DNA of 64,000 nt from UBA6623 sp965248235 (GCA_965248235.1 CBDFIU010000003.1:1-64000); one strand, 5' to 3'. Numbered from the stretch's first letter, positions 19,007 to 27,940 are shown. The notes: generated by a model not told the origin, from the letters alone. A program made the numbers and translations.

Positions 19007-19742
19007 GGTCGTCAGGGCCGTGGAAGTGAAACGCAGTGATGAAGGAGGTAGTGAGTCCGCTGGAAAGCCGCAGGCCGGGTACCGGCTTCGGTGAGTAGGA
19101 CGAACAGCCTTAACCTGCCATGGACTGGTGGTTGCAATGACGGCGGGGTCCATGGACAGACACTTTGGTTGATGGCGGCAGGAACAGGCAATATGAACTC
19201 TCTAGATCATCTCTGGGGATATCAGGCGCGTCGTGATGGCGCGCTCGGTACATGTCATCTGAGCATTCCTGGACGCCCATCAGCCGGAGAGCCGCTACCT
19301 GCTGGGCTTGGATCGCAGCGGCTAAATGGATACTCCGAAAGGCAGAAGTCCAAGATCCACGGCGGAGCCGCCCGTCGTTAAGTAGCTGCCGACCAGGCAG
19401 GCGCGGACTGCGCTGCCTGGGCCTCCTGTTGGAGGCGGGGAGAACCCTGGTAACCGGAAACGGGCCGGGGCTAGTCCTCCTCCGCCTCCTGCACGGAGAC
19501 TCCAAGGAAAAGACTAGCTTAGTAGAGGGTACTGTAGTAGTAGAGTGTAGGGGGAATCCGCCCGTGCTACGAATCGGGAAATAAGTAACACAAACAAGGG
19601 GGGCTATGTCAATATGAGCAGTCCGCACAACACGGAACCGCAAGCAAACGGTGCGCTGGCTCGTGCGCTGAGACGACGGAATCCTGACTGGAACGACTCG
19701 ACCGTCCACGTCGAGCGCACCAATGTGATTGAGGACGCCGTG
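19007..19742. other. About 0.7 kb, no supported gene; some RNA-like structure
   Basis: Open frames on both strands here are short or Arg/Pro-rich. There are notable self-complementary stretches: GCCGG-gta-CCGGC near 19073-19085, and CCATGGAC...GTCCATGG at about 19119-19156. They suggest a structured or formerly structured RNA, for example intron-like debris, but I find no domain V-type motif and no reverse transcriptase. I cannot assign it. Confidence 0.35.
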
Positions 19743-19827
19743 CTAGGCACGGGGAGAGGGAAGCATCCGGGATATCCCGTGCAAGAAGTTGAAGTAGATC
19801 GCGAATGGGGCGATGGGATTAGTGGGA

Positions 19828-20863
19828 GATGGGTATTTACTTGACTCAGGTGACCACAAGATGTAGGATCGGGGAAATGGAAGATTATCCTCGGAATCTG
19901 GCCGAGTTCGAGGCGCGTTTCGCCACCGAGCAGGCCTGTCGAGAGTATCTGTGTCAACTCCGCTGGCCGGAGGGTTTTCGTTGTCCGCGATGCGGGCACG
20001 ACAAAGCGTGGGCGGTGCGGACAGCGCTGCTGGAGTGCGCCGGCTGCGGGCATCAAGCTTCTCCAACGGCGGGCACAATATTTCAAGACACCCGCCAACC
20101 CCTCCAGAGTTGGTTTCGAGCCATGTGGTGGCTCACGAGCCAGAAGAACGGGGCGAGCGCGCTGGGCTTGCAGCGGGTGTTGGGCCTGGGCAGCTGCAAA
20201 ACGGCCTGGACTTGGTTGCATAAGCTCCGGCGCGCCATGGTGCGGCCCGGACGCGATCGGCTCAGCGGGCGCGTGGAGGTTGACGAGACTTACTTAGGAG
20301 GCTTGGAGGAGGGCGTGCGCGGTCGCCAAACCGACGCTGAGGCGCTGATTGTAGTAGCGGCCGAGGAAGATGGTGCCGGCATCGGGCGGGTTCGGATACG
20401 CACCATTCCCAACGCCTCCGGGGACAGCTTGATGGCCTTCGTCGGCGAGTCGATCGAACCCGGCAGCGTGGTCCATACCGACGGTTGGCTGGGATACGAA
20501 CCGCTCGAAGGCGACGGCTATCGCCACGAGGTGAGCTACCTGGAGGGGCAACCGGCGCGCGCCTCGAAACTGCTCCCCCGGGTGCACCGCGTGGTGTCGT
20601 TAGTGAAGCGCTGGATACTGGGCACGCATCAAGGAGCGGTCAGTCACGAGCATCTCGACTCCTACCTCGACGAATTCGCCTTCCGCTTCAACCGCCGCAA
20701 GTCCAGAAGTCGAGGCAAGCTCTCTTACCGCCTGGTTCAACAGGCCGTCGCCGTGCCACCGGCACCCTACAAATCGCTGGTCGGAGGCACCGCGACACGC
20801 GCTACGGACGACCACAACATGTAGGGGCTATTTCCCAATACCTGAGTCAAGTAAATACCCATC
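19828..20863 (+). mobile_element. IS1595-family element, copy 3
   Basis: A 1036-bp element flanked by TAGTGGGA at 19820-19827 and 20864-20871. The inverted repeats match those of copy 1. It is inserted in the 63-residue gene on the opposite strand. Confidence 0.95.
19877..20824 (+). CDS. IS1595-family transposase, copy 3
   Basis: An intact 315-residue transposase with the zinc-ribbon and DDE motifs described for copy 1. Distinguishing residues: Cys in GSCKTA (shared with copy 5; Tyr in copies 1, 2 and 4), DAEAL (shared with copy 1) and a private KLSYR instead of KLFYR. Because its polymorphisms overlap those of different copies, the five elements are not a simple serial lineage. Confidence 0.95.
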   Translation: MEDYPRNLAEFEARFATEQACREYLCQLRWPEGFRCPRCGHDKAWAVRTALLECAGCGHQASPTAGTIFQDTRQPLQSWFRAMWWLTSQKNGASALGLQRVLGLGSCKTAWTWLHKLRRAMVRPGRDRLSGRVEVDETYLGGLEEGVRGRQTDAEALIVVAAEEDGAGIGRVRIRTIPNASGDSLMAFVGESIEPGSVVHTDGWLGYEPLEGDGYRHEVSYLEGQPARASKLLPRVHRVVSLVKRWILGTHQGAVSHEHLDSYLDEFAFRFNRRKSRSRGKLSYRLVQQAVAVPPAPYKSLVGGTATRATDDHNM

Positions 20864-21001
20864 TAGTGGGATTCTTCTTCTTGTAGAGAGCTAACGCGGC
20901 GGCGGCGGTCTCTATGAACTCCTGCCCATAAGACCACAGCCCAGCAGACCACAGGTTGTTTCTCTTTTTTGTTTCCATGAGCCTGACACGGGCGCTGAGC
21001 G

Positions 21002-21171
21002 CTATGCCAAGAGTCGGCGCTCCGCCGGTGGGATCGTGGGCGTCGAAGGCGCGACGATCAAGACGCCCGGAGCCGTGGAGTAGTTCAACTCCGGCCAGGC
21101 CAGCTTGATCTTCTTCAACTCGCGCAGGATACGAGCGCGAAGAACGCGGATAGCACGAGTAAAATCTTCAT
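21002..21171 (-). pseudogene. Small lipoprotein gene with a frameshift
   Basis: From the ATG at 21171 the minus strand reads MKILLVLSAFFALVSCA, a good lipoprotein signal with lipobox LVSC, and stops after 18 codons. The next frame continues naturally as ELKKIKLAWPELNYSTAPG to TAG at 21002-21004, which suggests a one-base loss near 21120 in a gene of about 56 codons. The ATG overlaps the region of the ankyrin stop (TAA 21173-21175), consistent with translational coupling. The two-frame reconstruction is inference. Confidence 0.45.
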
Positions 21172-21637
21172 TTTAGCGCCTCGCGCCCGCCTCGTCTGGG
21201 GCCGCTTCGTCCACCTCTTCTAGAGCGATGCGGGCGATAACTTCGTCGCTCAAGTGGTCATGAAACCCATGCTTCTCGCGCACCTCTCGCAATTTTCGTG
21301 CTATCCAGGCTGTTCTGTCTTGAGCAACTAAGTCCCTTGTTGCCATTTTGCTTTTGCGAATAACGTTGGTCATATGACCAATAGCTTGCAGGTTTCGCCG
21401 CTGCATTTCGCTTTTCATGCCAGCCCCGTAGCTTTCCAACAGGCTCGCAATCCCCATATGGCCATTTAGGTACGCGGCCCCGAGCGGTGAACCGCCGCCA
21501 TTGGTTCGAGCCTTGACATCCGCCCCGGATTGCAAAAGTAAGCTTGCAGTTGCAACCGAACCGGTCATCGCCGCATAGTGCAGCGGGGTAGCTCCGCTGC
21601 TATCCTTCGCATCGACATCGGCTCCGAAATCCAGTAA

Positions 21638-22672
21638 GATGGGTATTTACTTGACTCAGGTGACCACAAGATGTAGGATCGGGAAATGGAAGATTATCCT
21701 CGGAATCTGGCCGAGTTCGAGGCGCGTTTCGCCACCGAGCAGGCCTGTCGAGAGTATCTGTGTCAACTCCGCTGGCCGGAGGGTTTTCGTTGTCCGCGAT
21801 GCGGGCACGACAAAGCGTGGGCGGTGCGGACAGCGCTGCTGGAGTGCGCCGGCTGCGGGCATCAAGCTTCTCCAACGGCGGGCACAATATTTCAAGACAC
21901 CCGCCAACCCCTCCAGAGTTGGTTTCGAGCCATGTGGTGGCTCACGAGCCAGAAGAACGGGGCGAGCGCGCTGGGCTTGCAGCGGGTGTTGGGCCTGGGC
22001 AGCTACAAAACGGCCTGGACTTGGTTGCATAAGCTCCGGCGCGCCATGGTGCGGCCCGGACGCGATCGGCTCAGCGGGCGCGTGGAGGTTGACGAGACTT
22101 ACTTAGGAGGCTTGGAGGAGGGCGTGCGCGGTCGCCAAACCGACGCTAAGGCGCTGATTGTAGTAGCGGCCGAGGAAGATGGTGCCGGCATCGGGCGGGT
22201 TCGGATACGCACCATTCCCAACGCCTCCGGGGACAGCTTGATGGCCTTCGTCGGCGAGTCGATCGAACCCGGCAGCGTGGTCCATACCGACGGTTGGCTG
22301 GGATACGAACCGCTCGAAGGCGACGGCTATCGCCACGAGGTGAGCTACCTGGAGGGGCAACCGGCGCGCGCCTCGAAACTGCTCCCCCGGGTGCACCGCG
22401 TGGTGTCGTTAGTGAAGCGCTGGATACTGGGCACGCATCAAGGAGCGGTCAGTCACGAGCATCTCGACTCCTACCTCGACGAATTCGCCTTCCGCTTCAA
22501 CCGCCGCAAGTCCAGAAGTCGAGGCAAGCTCTTTTACCGCCTGGTTCAACAGGCCGTCGCCGTGCCACCGGCACCCTACAAATCGCTGGTCGGAGGCACC
22601 GCGACACGCGCTACGGACGACCACAACATGTAGGGGCTATTTCCCAATACCTGAGTCAAGTAAATACCCATC
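21638..22672 (+). mobile_element. IS1595-family element, copy 4
   Basis: 1035 bp, flanked by TCCAGTAA at 21630-21637 and 22673-22680. It lacks one G in the short run before the transposase start (cgggaaatg instead of cggggaaatg), which does not affect the coding frame. Inserted in the ankyrin gene. Confidence 0.95.
21686..22633 (+). CDS. IS1595-family transposase, copy 4
   Basis: An intact 315-residue protein beginning MEDYPRNLAEFEARF. The single-base deletion 3-7 bases upstream breaks the longer frame that opens in the terminal repeat yet leaves this one untouched. That supports the internal ATG as the true start for all copies. It carries Tyr in GSYKTA and Lys in DAKAL. Confidence 0.95.
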   Translation: MEDYPRNLAEFEARFATEQACREYLCQLRWPEGFRCPRCGHDKAWAVRTALLECAGCGHQASPTAGTIFQDTRQPLQSWFRAMWWLTSQKNGASALGLQRVLGLGSYKTAWTWLHKLRRAMVRPGRDRLSGRVEVDETYLGGLEEGVRGRQTDAKALIVVAAEEDGAGIGRVRIRTIPNASGDSLMAFVGESIEPGSVVHTDGWLGYEPLEGDGYRHEVSYLEGQPARASKLLPRVHRVVSLVKRWILGTHQGAVSHEHLDSYLDEFAFRFNRRKSRSRGKLFYRLVQQAVAVPPAPYKSLVGGTATRATDDHNM

Positions 22673-23030
22673 TCCAGTAATTTCGAAGTGTACAGATAGC
22701 GTCTGTCTTGATTCCATCTAGCCGAGCAGAGCAATGCCGTTTGCCCGAACTCGTCAACCTCGTTCTGGTTGTGCCCCGTTTGCAGCAACTCGACAAGACG
22801 ATCCAAATCGCCGTCCCTGACCGCCTTGTGCAGTGGGTACTTGTTTGGTGGCTCCGCCGTCACAGGCGCAACCGCAAGAGTCAGCAGCACCGCGAGCGCC
22901 AGCAGCACCCCTTCCTTGAACACTCGCATGATTGTTTTCCTTCCTGGCCGCCGTATGCAGCTGCGTACCGGTCGATACCTGCACCGAGCAAGCACCGACT
23001 CGAAACCTCTTAGCGTATAAATTCGCGCGG

Positions 23031-24066
23031 GATGGGTATTTACTTGACTCAGGTGACCACAAGATGTAGGATCGGGGAAATGGAAGATTATCCTCGGAAT
23101 CTGGCCGAGTTCGAGGCGCGTTTCGCCACCGAGCAGGCCTGTCGAGAGTATCTGTGTCAACTCCGCTGGCCGGAGGGTTTTCGTTGTCCGCGATGCGGGC
23201 ACGACAAAGCGTGGGCGGTGCGGACAGCGCTGCTGGAGTGCGCCGGCTGCGGGCATCAAGCTTCTCCAACGGCGGGCACAATATTTCAAGACACCCGCCA
23301 ACCCCTCCAGAGTTGGTTTCGAGCCATGTGGTGGCTCACGAGCCAGAAGAACGGGGCGAGCGCGCTGGGCTTGCAGCGGGTGTTGGGCCTGGGCAGCTGC
23401 AAAACGGCCTGGACTTGGTTGCATAAGCTCCGGCGCGCCATGGTGCGGCCCGGACGCGATCGGCTCAGCGGGCGCGTGGAGGTTGACGAGACTTACTTAG
23501 GAGGCTTGGAGGAGGGCGTGCGCGGTCGCCAAACCGACGCTAAGGCGCTGATTGTAGTAGCGGCCGAGGAAGATGGTGCCGGCATCGGGCGGGTTCGGAT
23601 ACGCACCATTCCCAACGCCTCCGGGGACAGCTTGATGGCCTTCGTCGGCGAGTCGATCGAACCCGGCAGCGTGGTCCATACCGACGGTTGGCTGGGATAC
23701 GAACCGCTCGAAGGCGACGGCTATCGCCACGAGGTGAGCTACCTGGAGGGGCAACCGGCGCGCGCCTCGAAACTGCTCCCCCGGGTGCACCGCGTGGTGT
23801 CGTTAGTGAAGCGCTGGATACTGGGCACGCATCAAGGAGCGGTCAGTCACGAGCATCTCGACTCCTACCTCGACGAATTCGCCTTCCGCTTCAACCGCCG
23901 CAAGTCCAGAAGTCGAGGCAAGCTCTTTTACCGCCTGGTTCAACAGGCCGTCGCCGTGCCACCGGCACCCTACAAATCGCTGGTCGGAGGCACCGCGACA
24001 CGCGCTACGGACGACCACAACATGTAGGGGCTATTTCCCAATACCTGAGTCAAGTAAATACCCATC
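23031..24066 (+). mobile_element. IS1595-family element, copy 5, without target duplication
   Basis: 1036 bp with complete inverted repeats. The left flank is TCGCGCGG (23023-23030) and the right flank TACCGGTG (24067-24074), so unlike the other four copies there is no duplication. The simplest reading is recombination between two copies (or an adjacent deletion) that removed the DNA between them, since the right flank cuts off the start of another minus-strand gene. Confidence 0.9.
23080..24027 (+). CDS. IS1595-family transposase, copy 5
   Basis: An intact 315-residue protein with the motifs of copy 1. It combines Cys in GSCKTA (as in copy 3) with Lys in DAKAL (as in copies 2 and 4). This mosaic of markers fits an origin by recombination between copies, in line with the missing target duplication. 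Confidence 0.95.
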   Translation: MEDYPRNLAEFEARFATEQACREYLCQLRWPEGFRCPRCGHDKAWAVRTALLECAGCGHQASPTAGTIFQDTRQPLQSWFRAMWWLTSQKNGASALGLQRVLGLGSCKTAWTWLHKLRRAMVRPGRDRLSGRVEVDETYLGGLEEGVRGRQTDAKALIVVAAEEDGAGIGRVRIRTIPNASGDSLMAFVGESIEPGSVVHTDGWLGYEPLEGDGYRHEVSYLEGQPARASKLLPRVHRVVSLVKRWILGTHQGAVSHEHLDSYLDEFAFRFNRRKSRSRGKLFYRLVQQAVAVPPAPYKSLVGGTATRATDDHNM

Positions 24067-24134
24067 TACCGGTGAACCATCTCGGCGTGGTAGCGTGATT
24101 CCCAGACCATGCTTCTCTGTTGTTCGGTCGCCAT
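24067..24134 (-). pseudogene. Start of an unknown gene, cut off at IS1595 copy 5
   Basis: The ATG at 24134 starts MATEQQRSMVWESRYHAE and runs 22 codons into the IS end. The DNA on the other side of copy 5 does not continue it. Its start lies 9 bases after the stop of the small frame at 24144-24227. A WESRYHAE-type N-terminus is reminiscent of small helical proteins with membrane segments in accessory regions, but the fragment is too short to assign. Confidence 0.4.
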
Positions 24135-24143
24135 GTGTTTATT

Positions 24144-24227
24144 TTAGCGCCAGCCTGCGAGCTCCCCCCACAACTCCCTCGCCATCCATCTGACTTCACC
24201 AATCACCCGGCCATTTGTCGCTCTCAC
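24144..24227 (-). CDS. Possible 27-residue protein
   Basis: A GTG at 24227 is preceded at 5 bases by AAGGAG on the minus strand and opens VRATNGRVIGEVRWMAREL to a TAA at 24144-24146. The stop is 9 bases before the ATG of the truncated gene at 24134, an operon-like spacing. The good ribosome-binding site is the main support. It could also be the tail of a longer frame that opens at 24365. Function unknown. Confidence 0.3.
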   Translation of the reverse strand: MRATNGRVIGEVRWMARELWGELAGWR

Positions 24228-24319
24228 CGGAACTCCTTCCCCATCACTAACCCGTTTTCTACCGCAAAGACAGGCTCGCTCCCTGCTTAGACATGCGCTG
24301 AGCCTTTGAGGGGGGGCTA

Positions 24320-24625
24320 ATGAGCATTGTGCCGCGAGCGACGACTGTTCCATTTGCCGGAACAAGAACAGTCTCTTTCACCCGCGCTTTCCGAAGGCAC
24401 AAGGATTTACGCGCCGTTAAGAATCTGGGCCGATGCGACCGGCGGACCCTCAAGGGCCTCCGGGAACTCGACTTCCGCACCCTGCAAACCGAAATGAAAG
24501 GCCTCTTGAGCAAGACCGAAATCAAGGCCCTGCTGGCGCGTCGTGATAAGATCGTCGCCTTCTTCGACCGAGAGATCGCAAAAAAGGGCGAAGCTGCCGT
24601 TCTGTGCGACAAACACCAACTCTAA
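24320..24625 (+). CDS. Hypothetical protein, 101 residues
   Basis: The frame starts MSIVPRATTVPFAG and is highly charged and helical in its second half: LKGLRELDFRTLQTEMKGLL and KTEIKALLARRDKIVAFFDR, ending GEAAVLCDKHQL. The pattern of regularly spaced Leu and charged residues looks like a genuine small alpha-helical protein. I do not recognise the family; I have a loose impression of similar short acidobacterial proteins ending GEAAVL. It lies between the IS island and gltX, 126 bp before the gltX start, in the same orientation. Confidence 0.5.
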   Translation: MSIVPRATTVPFAGTRTVSFTRAFRRHKDLRAVKNLGRCDRRTLKGLRELDFRTLQTEMKGLLSKTEIKALLARRDKIVAFFDREIAKKGEAAVLCDKHQL

Positions 24626-24751
24626 CCCCTGAGCAGCGTCGCCGGCATCCCCGGTTGCGACCGGCTCTCGGGCCGGTCCAAAGCCCCCAATGGAGACGGT
24701 CTCGGCTCGTCCTGCCCACTCGCTCAATGAGCTATTCTTAATGTTTTGAGA

Positions 24752-26179
24752 ATGACACGCGCCCGCTTTGCGCCCTCGCCCACCGGTTACCTTCATATAG
24801 GGGGCGCTCGAACATTCATCTTTAATTGGCTTCATGCTCGCCGTCAGGGCGGTGTCGTCGTTCTCCGCATCGACGATACTGACGTCGAACGGAACACCCA
24901 GACCTCTCTCGATTCCATCCAAGAAGGTCTCCAATGGCTCGAACTGGGCTGGGACGAGTTCTACCGTCAATCCGAACGCCTCGATCTCCATCGCCGGGCC
25001 GCCTGGGCTATTTTCGAAAAGGGGCTCGCCTATCGCGACTTCACGCCCGCCTCCGCGGCGCTTGACAATCCGAGCCGAGGATGGCTTTTCAATCCGGGCA
25101 TGCGCGAGCTCACCCGCGAGCAGAGCGATCGCCGCGCCGACGCGGGCGAACCCTTCGTCCTACGCTTCCGAGTGCCGCGCGACTCACGCCCCGAGGTTGT
25201 TGTATCCGATTTCGTCTACGGGACCGTGCGTAAGATTACCGGCGACCTCGAGGATTTCGCGCTGCTGCGCTCGACCGGCATGCCGACCTATCACATGGCC
25301 TCCTGCGCCGACGATGCCGATCTGCGCATCACCGACATCCTGCGCGGCCAAGAACACCTGGCGAACACGTTCAAACACGTGCTGATCTTCGAAGCGCTTG
25401 GCGTCGACGTTCCGATGACGGCTCACCTGCCGCTGTTGATGGCGCCCGACGGCGCAAAGCTTTCAAAACGTATCCACGGCCCAGTGGTTAGCGTTACAAC
25501 ATATCGCGACGCCGGTTTCCTGCCGCATGCGTGCGTAAATTTCCTTGCCCTGCTGGGGTGGTCGCCAAAGAATGACCGCGAGAAGATGTCGCGCGACGAG
25601 CTTGTCGAGCTGTTCTCGCTCGACGGCATCAACCGCGGCAACGCCATCATCAACTTCAGCGACGAGGAACCGTTCGATCCCAAGGCCGTGTGGCTGAATG
25701 CCGAGCATATCCGGGCGCTCGATGTCGATGACCTCGCGCGGCAATTGATGCCCTACGCCCAACAAGCCGGGTTTACGAATGCCGTGCCGGAAAAGCTTCG
25801 CGCCATAACTCCGCTGATCCGGGAGCGAATCCGTTTTTTGCGCGATGTGGGCACTGTCGCCGATTTCTTCTTCACCCAGCCGCGGTCTTACGAGCCCGCG
25901 GAATTGATCCCCAAAAAGGGGGATGCCGCCTTGGCCGCGCGGGCGCTCCGTAAGTCGAGGGAAGTGCTGTCAACCGTACCCGCCTTCGATCACGCAACCC
26001 TCGAGATAGCGCTTCGCGCCGCTGCCGCCGACCTCGGCGTGAAGGCGGGACAGATGTTCCAGCCCGTTCGCGTCGCGGTGTGCGGACGCAAGAATGCACC
26101 GCCGCTTTTCGAAACCCTCGAGGTGCTCGGCCGTGACACCGTGCTGACCCGTCTCGAGTTTGCTTTAGGAATTGTCTAA
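24752..26179 (+). CDS. gltX: Glutamyl-tRNA synthetase
   Basis: A class I aminoacyl-tRNA synthetase of about 475 residues that charges tRNA-Glu in the cytoplasm. I prefer the ATG at 24752 (MTRARFAPSPTGYLHIGG) over the TTG at 24746. The ATP-binding HIGH motif appears as HIGG at residues 15-18, the RIDDTDVERN segment follows, and the KMSKS loop is AKLSKR in LMAPDGAKLSKRIHG. The C-terminal anticodon-binding domain (KAGQMFQPVRVAVCGR) is complete. The stop overlaps the glnS start by one base (TAATG), so the two synthetases are co-expressed. A separate GlnRS suggests this GluRS need not mischarge tRNA-Gln. Confidence 0.97.
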   Translation: MTRARFAPSPTGYLHIGGARTFIFNWLHARRQGGVVVLRIDDTDVERNTQTSLDSIQEGLQWLELGWDEFYRQSERLDLHRRAAWAIFEKGLAYRDFTPASAALDNPSRGWLFNPGMRELTREQSDRRADAGEPFVLRFRVPRDSRPEVVVSDFVYGTVRKITGDLEDFALLRSTGMPTYHMASCADDADLRITDILRGQEHLANTFKHVLIFEALGVDVPMTAHLPLLMAPDGAKLSKRIHGPVVSVTTYRDAGFLPHACVNFLALLGWSPKNDREKMSRDELVELFSLDGINRGNAIINFSDEEPFDPKAVWLNAEHIRALDVDDLARQLMPYAQQAGFTNAVPEKLRAITPLIRERIRFLRDVGTVADFFFTQPRSYEPAELIPKKGDAALAARALRKSREVLSTVPAFDHATLEIALRAAAADLGVKAGQMFQPVRVAVCGRKNAPPLFETLEVLGRDTVLTRLEFALGIV

Positions 26180-27855
26180 TGAAGGACGCCGATTTACCCC
26201 GTTCGAATTTCATTCGTGATTGGATTCGCTCCGACACCGCGTGCGGGAAACATGGCGGACGTGTGCATACCCGCTTTCCACCCGAACCCAATGGCTATTT
26301 ACACGTCGGCCACGCCAAGAGCATCATGGTCAACTTCGGCCTCGCCGAGGAGTTCGGCGGCAAGTGCAATTTGCGCTTCGACGACACAAATCCCACCAAG
26401 GAAGAGTCCGAGTACGTAGAGTCGATCATCGAAGATGTGAGATGGTTGGGCGGCGATTTCGGCGACCGGCCCGTTTATGCATCCGACTACTTCCAGCAGT
26501 TGTACGATTGGGCCGTCGACCTCATCAAGAAAGGCAAGGCCTATGTTTGCGACTTGAGCGGCGACCAGGTGCGGGAGACGCGCGGCACACTGACCGATGC
26601 AGGAAAAAACAGCCCTTATCGGGAGAGAAGCGTCGAGGAGAATCTGGACCTCTTCGCGCGCATGAAAGACGGCGAGTTTCCCGACGGCTCGCGCACCCTG
26701 CGCGCCAAAATCGATATGGCCTCGCCGAATCTCAACATGCGGGATCCCGTCATGTACCGAATCCTGCACGCCGAGCATCATCGCACGGGCAATCGTTGGT
26801 GCATTTATCCCATGTACGACTGGACGCACGGGCAAAGCGACTCCATCGAGGGCGTCACCCACTCGATCTGCACGCTCGAGTTTGAAGATCATCGTCCGCT
26901 CTATGACTGGTATCTCGATCAGCTCGGGGTCTTCCATCCGCAACAGATTGAGTTCGACCGGTTGAACTTGACGTACACCGTAATGAGCAAGCGCAAGCTG
27001 CTGCAACTCGTGCAGCAGGGCGTGGTGGAAGGCTGGGATGATCCCCGCATGCCCACGATTAGCGGGATGCGCCGGCGCGGCTACTCGCCCCAAGGTTTGC
27101 GCAATTTCGCGCGCAATCTCGGCGTGTCGAAGACGAACGGCTTCACGGAATTCGAGAAGCTTGAATACTACATCCGGCAGGATCTGAATCGGACCTCTCC
27201 ACGCGTGATGACGGTCTTGCGCCCCCTCAAGCTGGTGTTGACGAACTACCCCGAAGGCCAAGTGGAGCACATGGAAGCCGTCAACAACCCCGAAGACCCC
27301 GACGCAGGCACGCGGTCAGTACCCTTTAGCCGCGAACTCTGGATCGAACAGGATGACTTCCGCGAGGTGCCTCCCAAACGCTACCACCGACTTTTTCCGG
27401 GGAATGAAGTCCGACTGCGGTATGGCTACATCATCAAATGTGAGCAAGCCGTGAAAGACCCCATTACGGGCGAAATCACGGAGATCCACTGCACCTACGA
27501 TCCCGAGACGCGTAGCGGCCCGCAAACGCGGAAAGTGAAGTCAACCATTCACTGGGTTTCGGCGGCGGAGGCCATTCCCGTAGAGGTTCGGCTCTACGAC
27601 AAGCTGTTCAACGTCGAAAATCCCAATGAGTCGCCCGAGGGTGAAGATTTCACGATGTACGTAAACCCGCAATCGCTCGAAGTAGTCGGCGGCAAAGCCG
27701 AGCCTTCGCTGGCGGACGCCCGGCCCGGCGACCGCTATCAGTTCGAGCGTATCGGGTATTTCTGCGTGGATAAGTCATCGCACGCCGAGCGGCTCGTCTT
27801 CAATCGTACCGCCGGGCTGCGGGACACCTGGGCGAAGCTTCAGAAGCGATTGTGA
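26179..27855 (+). CDS. glnS: Glutaminyl-tRNA synthetase
   Basis: A 558-residue class I synthetase that attaches glutamine directly to tRNA-Gln. HIGH motif: PPEPNGYLHVGHAKS. Typical GlnRS segments: NLRFDDTNPTKE, YPMYDWTHGQSDSIEGVTHS, LEFEDHRPLYDWY, the KMSKS equivalent TVMSKRKL, and WDDPRMPTISGMRRRGYSP. The C-terminal beta-barrel anticodon domain is complete (RYGYIIKCEQAVKD, EIHCTYDPETRSG). It starts within the gltX stop. Bacterial glnS is less widespread than the Gat transamidation route, and its adjacency to gltX is a compact arrangement. Confidence 0.97.
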   Translation: MKDADLPRSNFIRDWIRSDTACGKHGGRVHTRFPPEPNGYLHVGHAKSIMVNFGLAEEFGGKCNLRFDDTNPTKEESEYVESIIEDVRWLGGDFGDRPVYASDYFQQLYDWAVDLIKKGKAYVCDLSGDQVRETRGTLTDAGKNSPYRERSVEENLDLFARMKDGEFPDGSRTLRAKIDMASPNLNMRDPVMYRILHAEHHRTGNRWCIYPMYDWTHGQSDSIEGVTHSICTLEFEDHRPLYDWYLDQLGVFHPQQIEFDRLNLTYTVMSKRKLLQLVQQGVVEGWDDPRMPTISGMRRRGYSPQGLRNFARNLGVSKTNGFTEFEKLEYYIRQDLNRTSPRVMTVLRPLKLVLTNYPEGQVEHMEAVNNPEDPDAGTRSVPFSRELWIEQDDFREVPPKRYHRLFPGNEVRLRYGYIIKCEQAVKDPITGEITEIHCTYDPETRSGPQTRKVKSTIHWVSAAEAIPVEVRLYDKLFNVENPNESPEGEDFTMYVNPQSLEVVGGKAEPSLADARPGDRYQFERIGYFCVDKSSHAERLVFNRTAGLRDTWAKLQKRL

Positions 27856-27940
27856 GGAGCCTCGCTGCCGACGGACCGGGATCGATAGACGATTCCACAT
27901 TTTCAAAGTCGCCAATCGTCTCTGAAACATGCGAGGCGGC

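Larger units (their letters stand above)
19743..20978 (-). pseudogene. 63-residue protein gene split by IS1595 copy 3
   Basis: On the minus strand an ATG at 20978 starts METKKRNNLWSAGLWSYG. The frame reaches the copy 3 insertion, and after removing the IS and one TAGTGGGA duplication it continues in frame (NPTNPIAPFAIYFNFLHG) to TAG at 19743-19745. The 64-codon count is exact. The protein is basic at the N-terminus and hydrophobic in the second half, with no family I recognise. It begins 24 bp after the small lipoprotein relic and follows the ankyrin gene, so it was the last gene of a three-gene operon. The broken reading frame is certain; function unknown. Confidence 0.6.
21173..22929 (-). 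pseudogene. Secreted ankyrin-repeat protein split by IS1595 copy 4
   Basis: The ATG at 22929 has AGGAAGG just upstream and starts a signal peptide (MRVFKEGVLLALAVLLTLA ... TAE). After removing copy 4 and one TCCAGTAA duplication the frame continues exactly, for 237 residues. Three or four ankyrin repeats are visible: PLHKAVRDGDLDRLVELL, TALLCSARW...LLLDFGADVDA, TPLHYAAMTGSVATASLLL and SPLGAAYLNGHMGIASLLESYG. A helical, charged C-terminal tail follows. It was probably a periplasmic or exported interaction protein. It is the first gene of the three-gene minus-strand operon that ends at 19743. Confidence 0.85.

Noticed and set aside
19007..19742. Possible group II intron or retroelement
   Set aside because: There are hairpins, but I found no domain V-like motif, no GUGYG-type boundary I trust, and no reverse transcriptase.
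19614..19844. Plus-strand 76-residue frame starting MSSPHNTEPQ
   Set aside because: The opposite strand gives a better gene once IS1595 copy 3 is removed; this frame has no ribosome-binding site of note.
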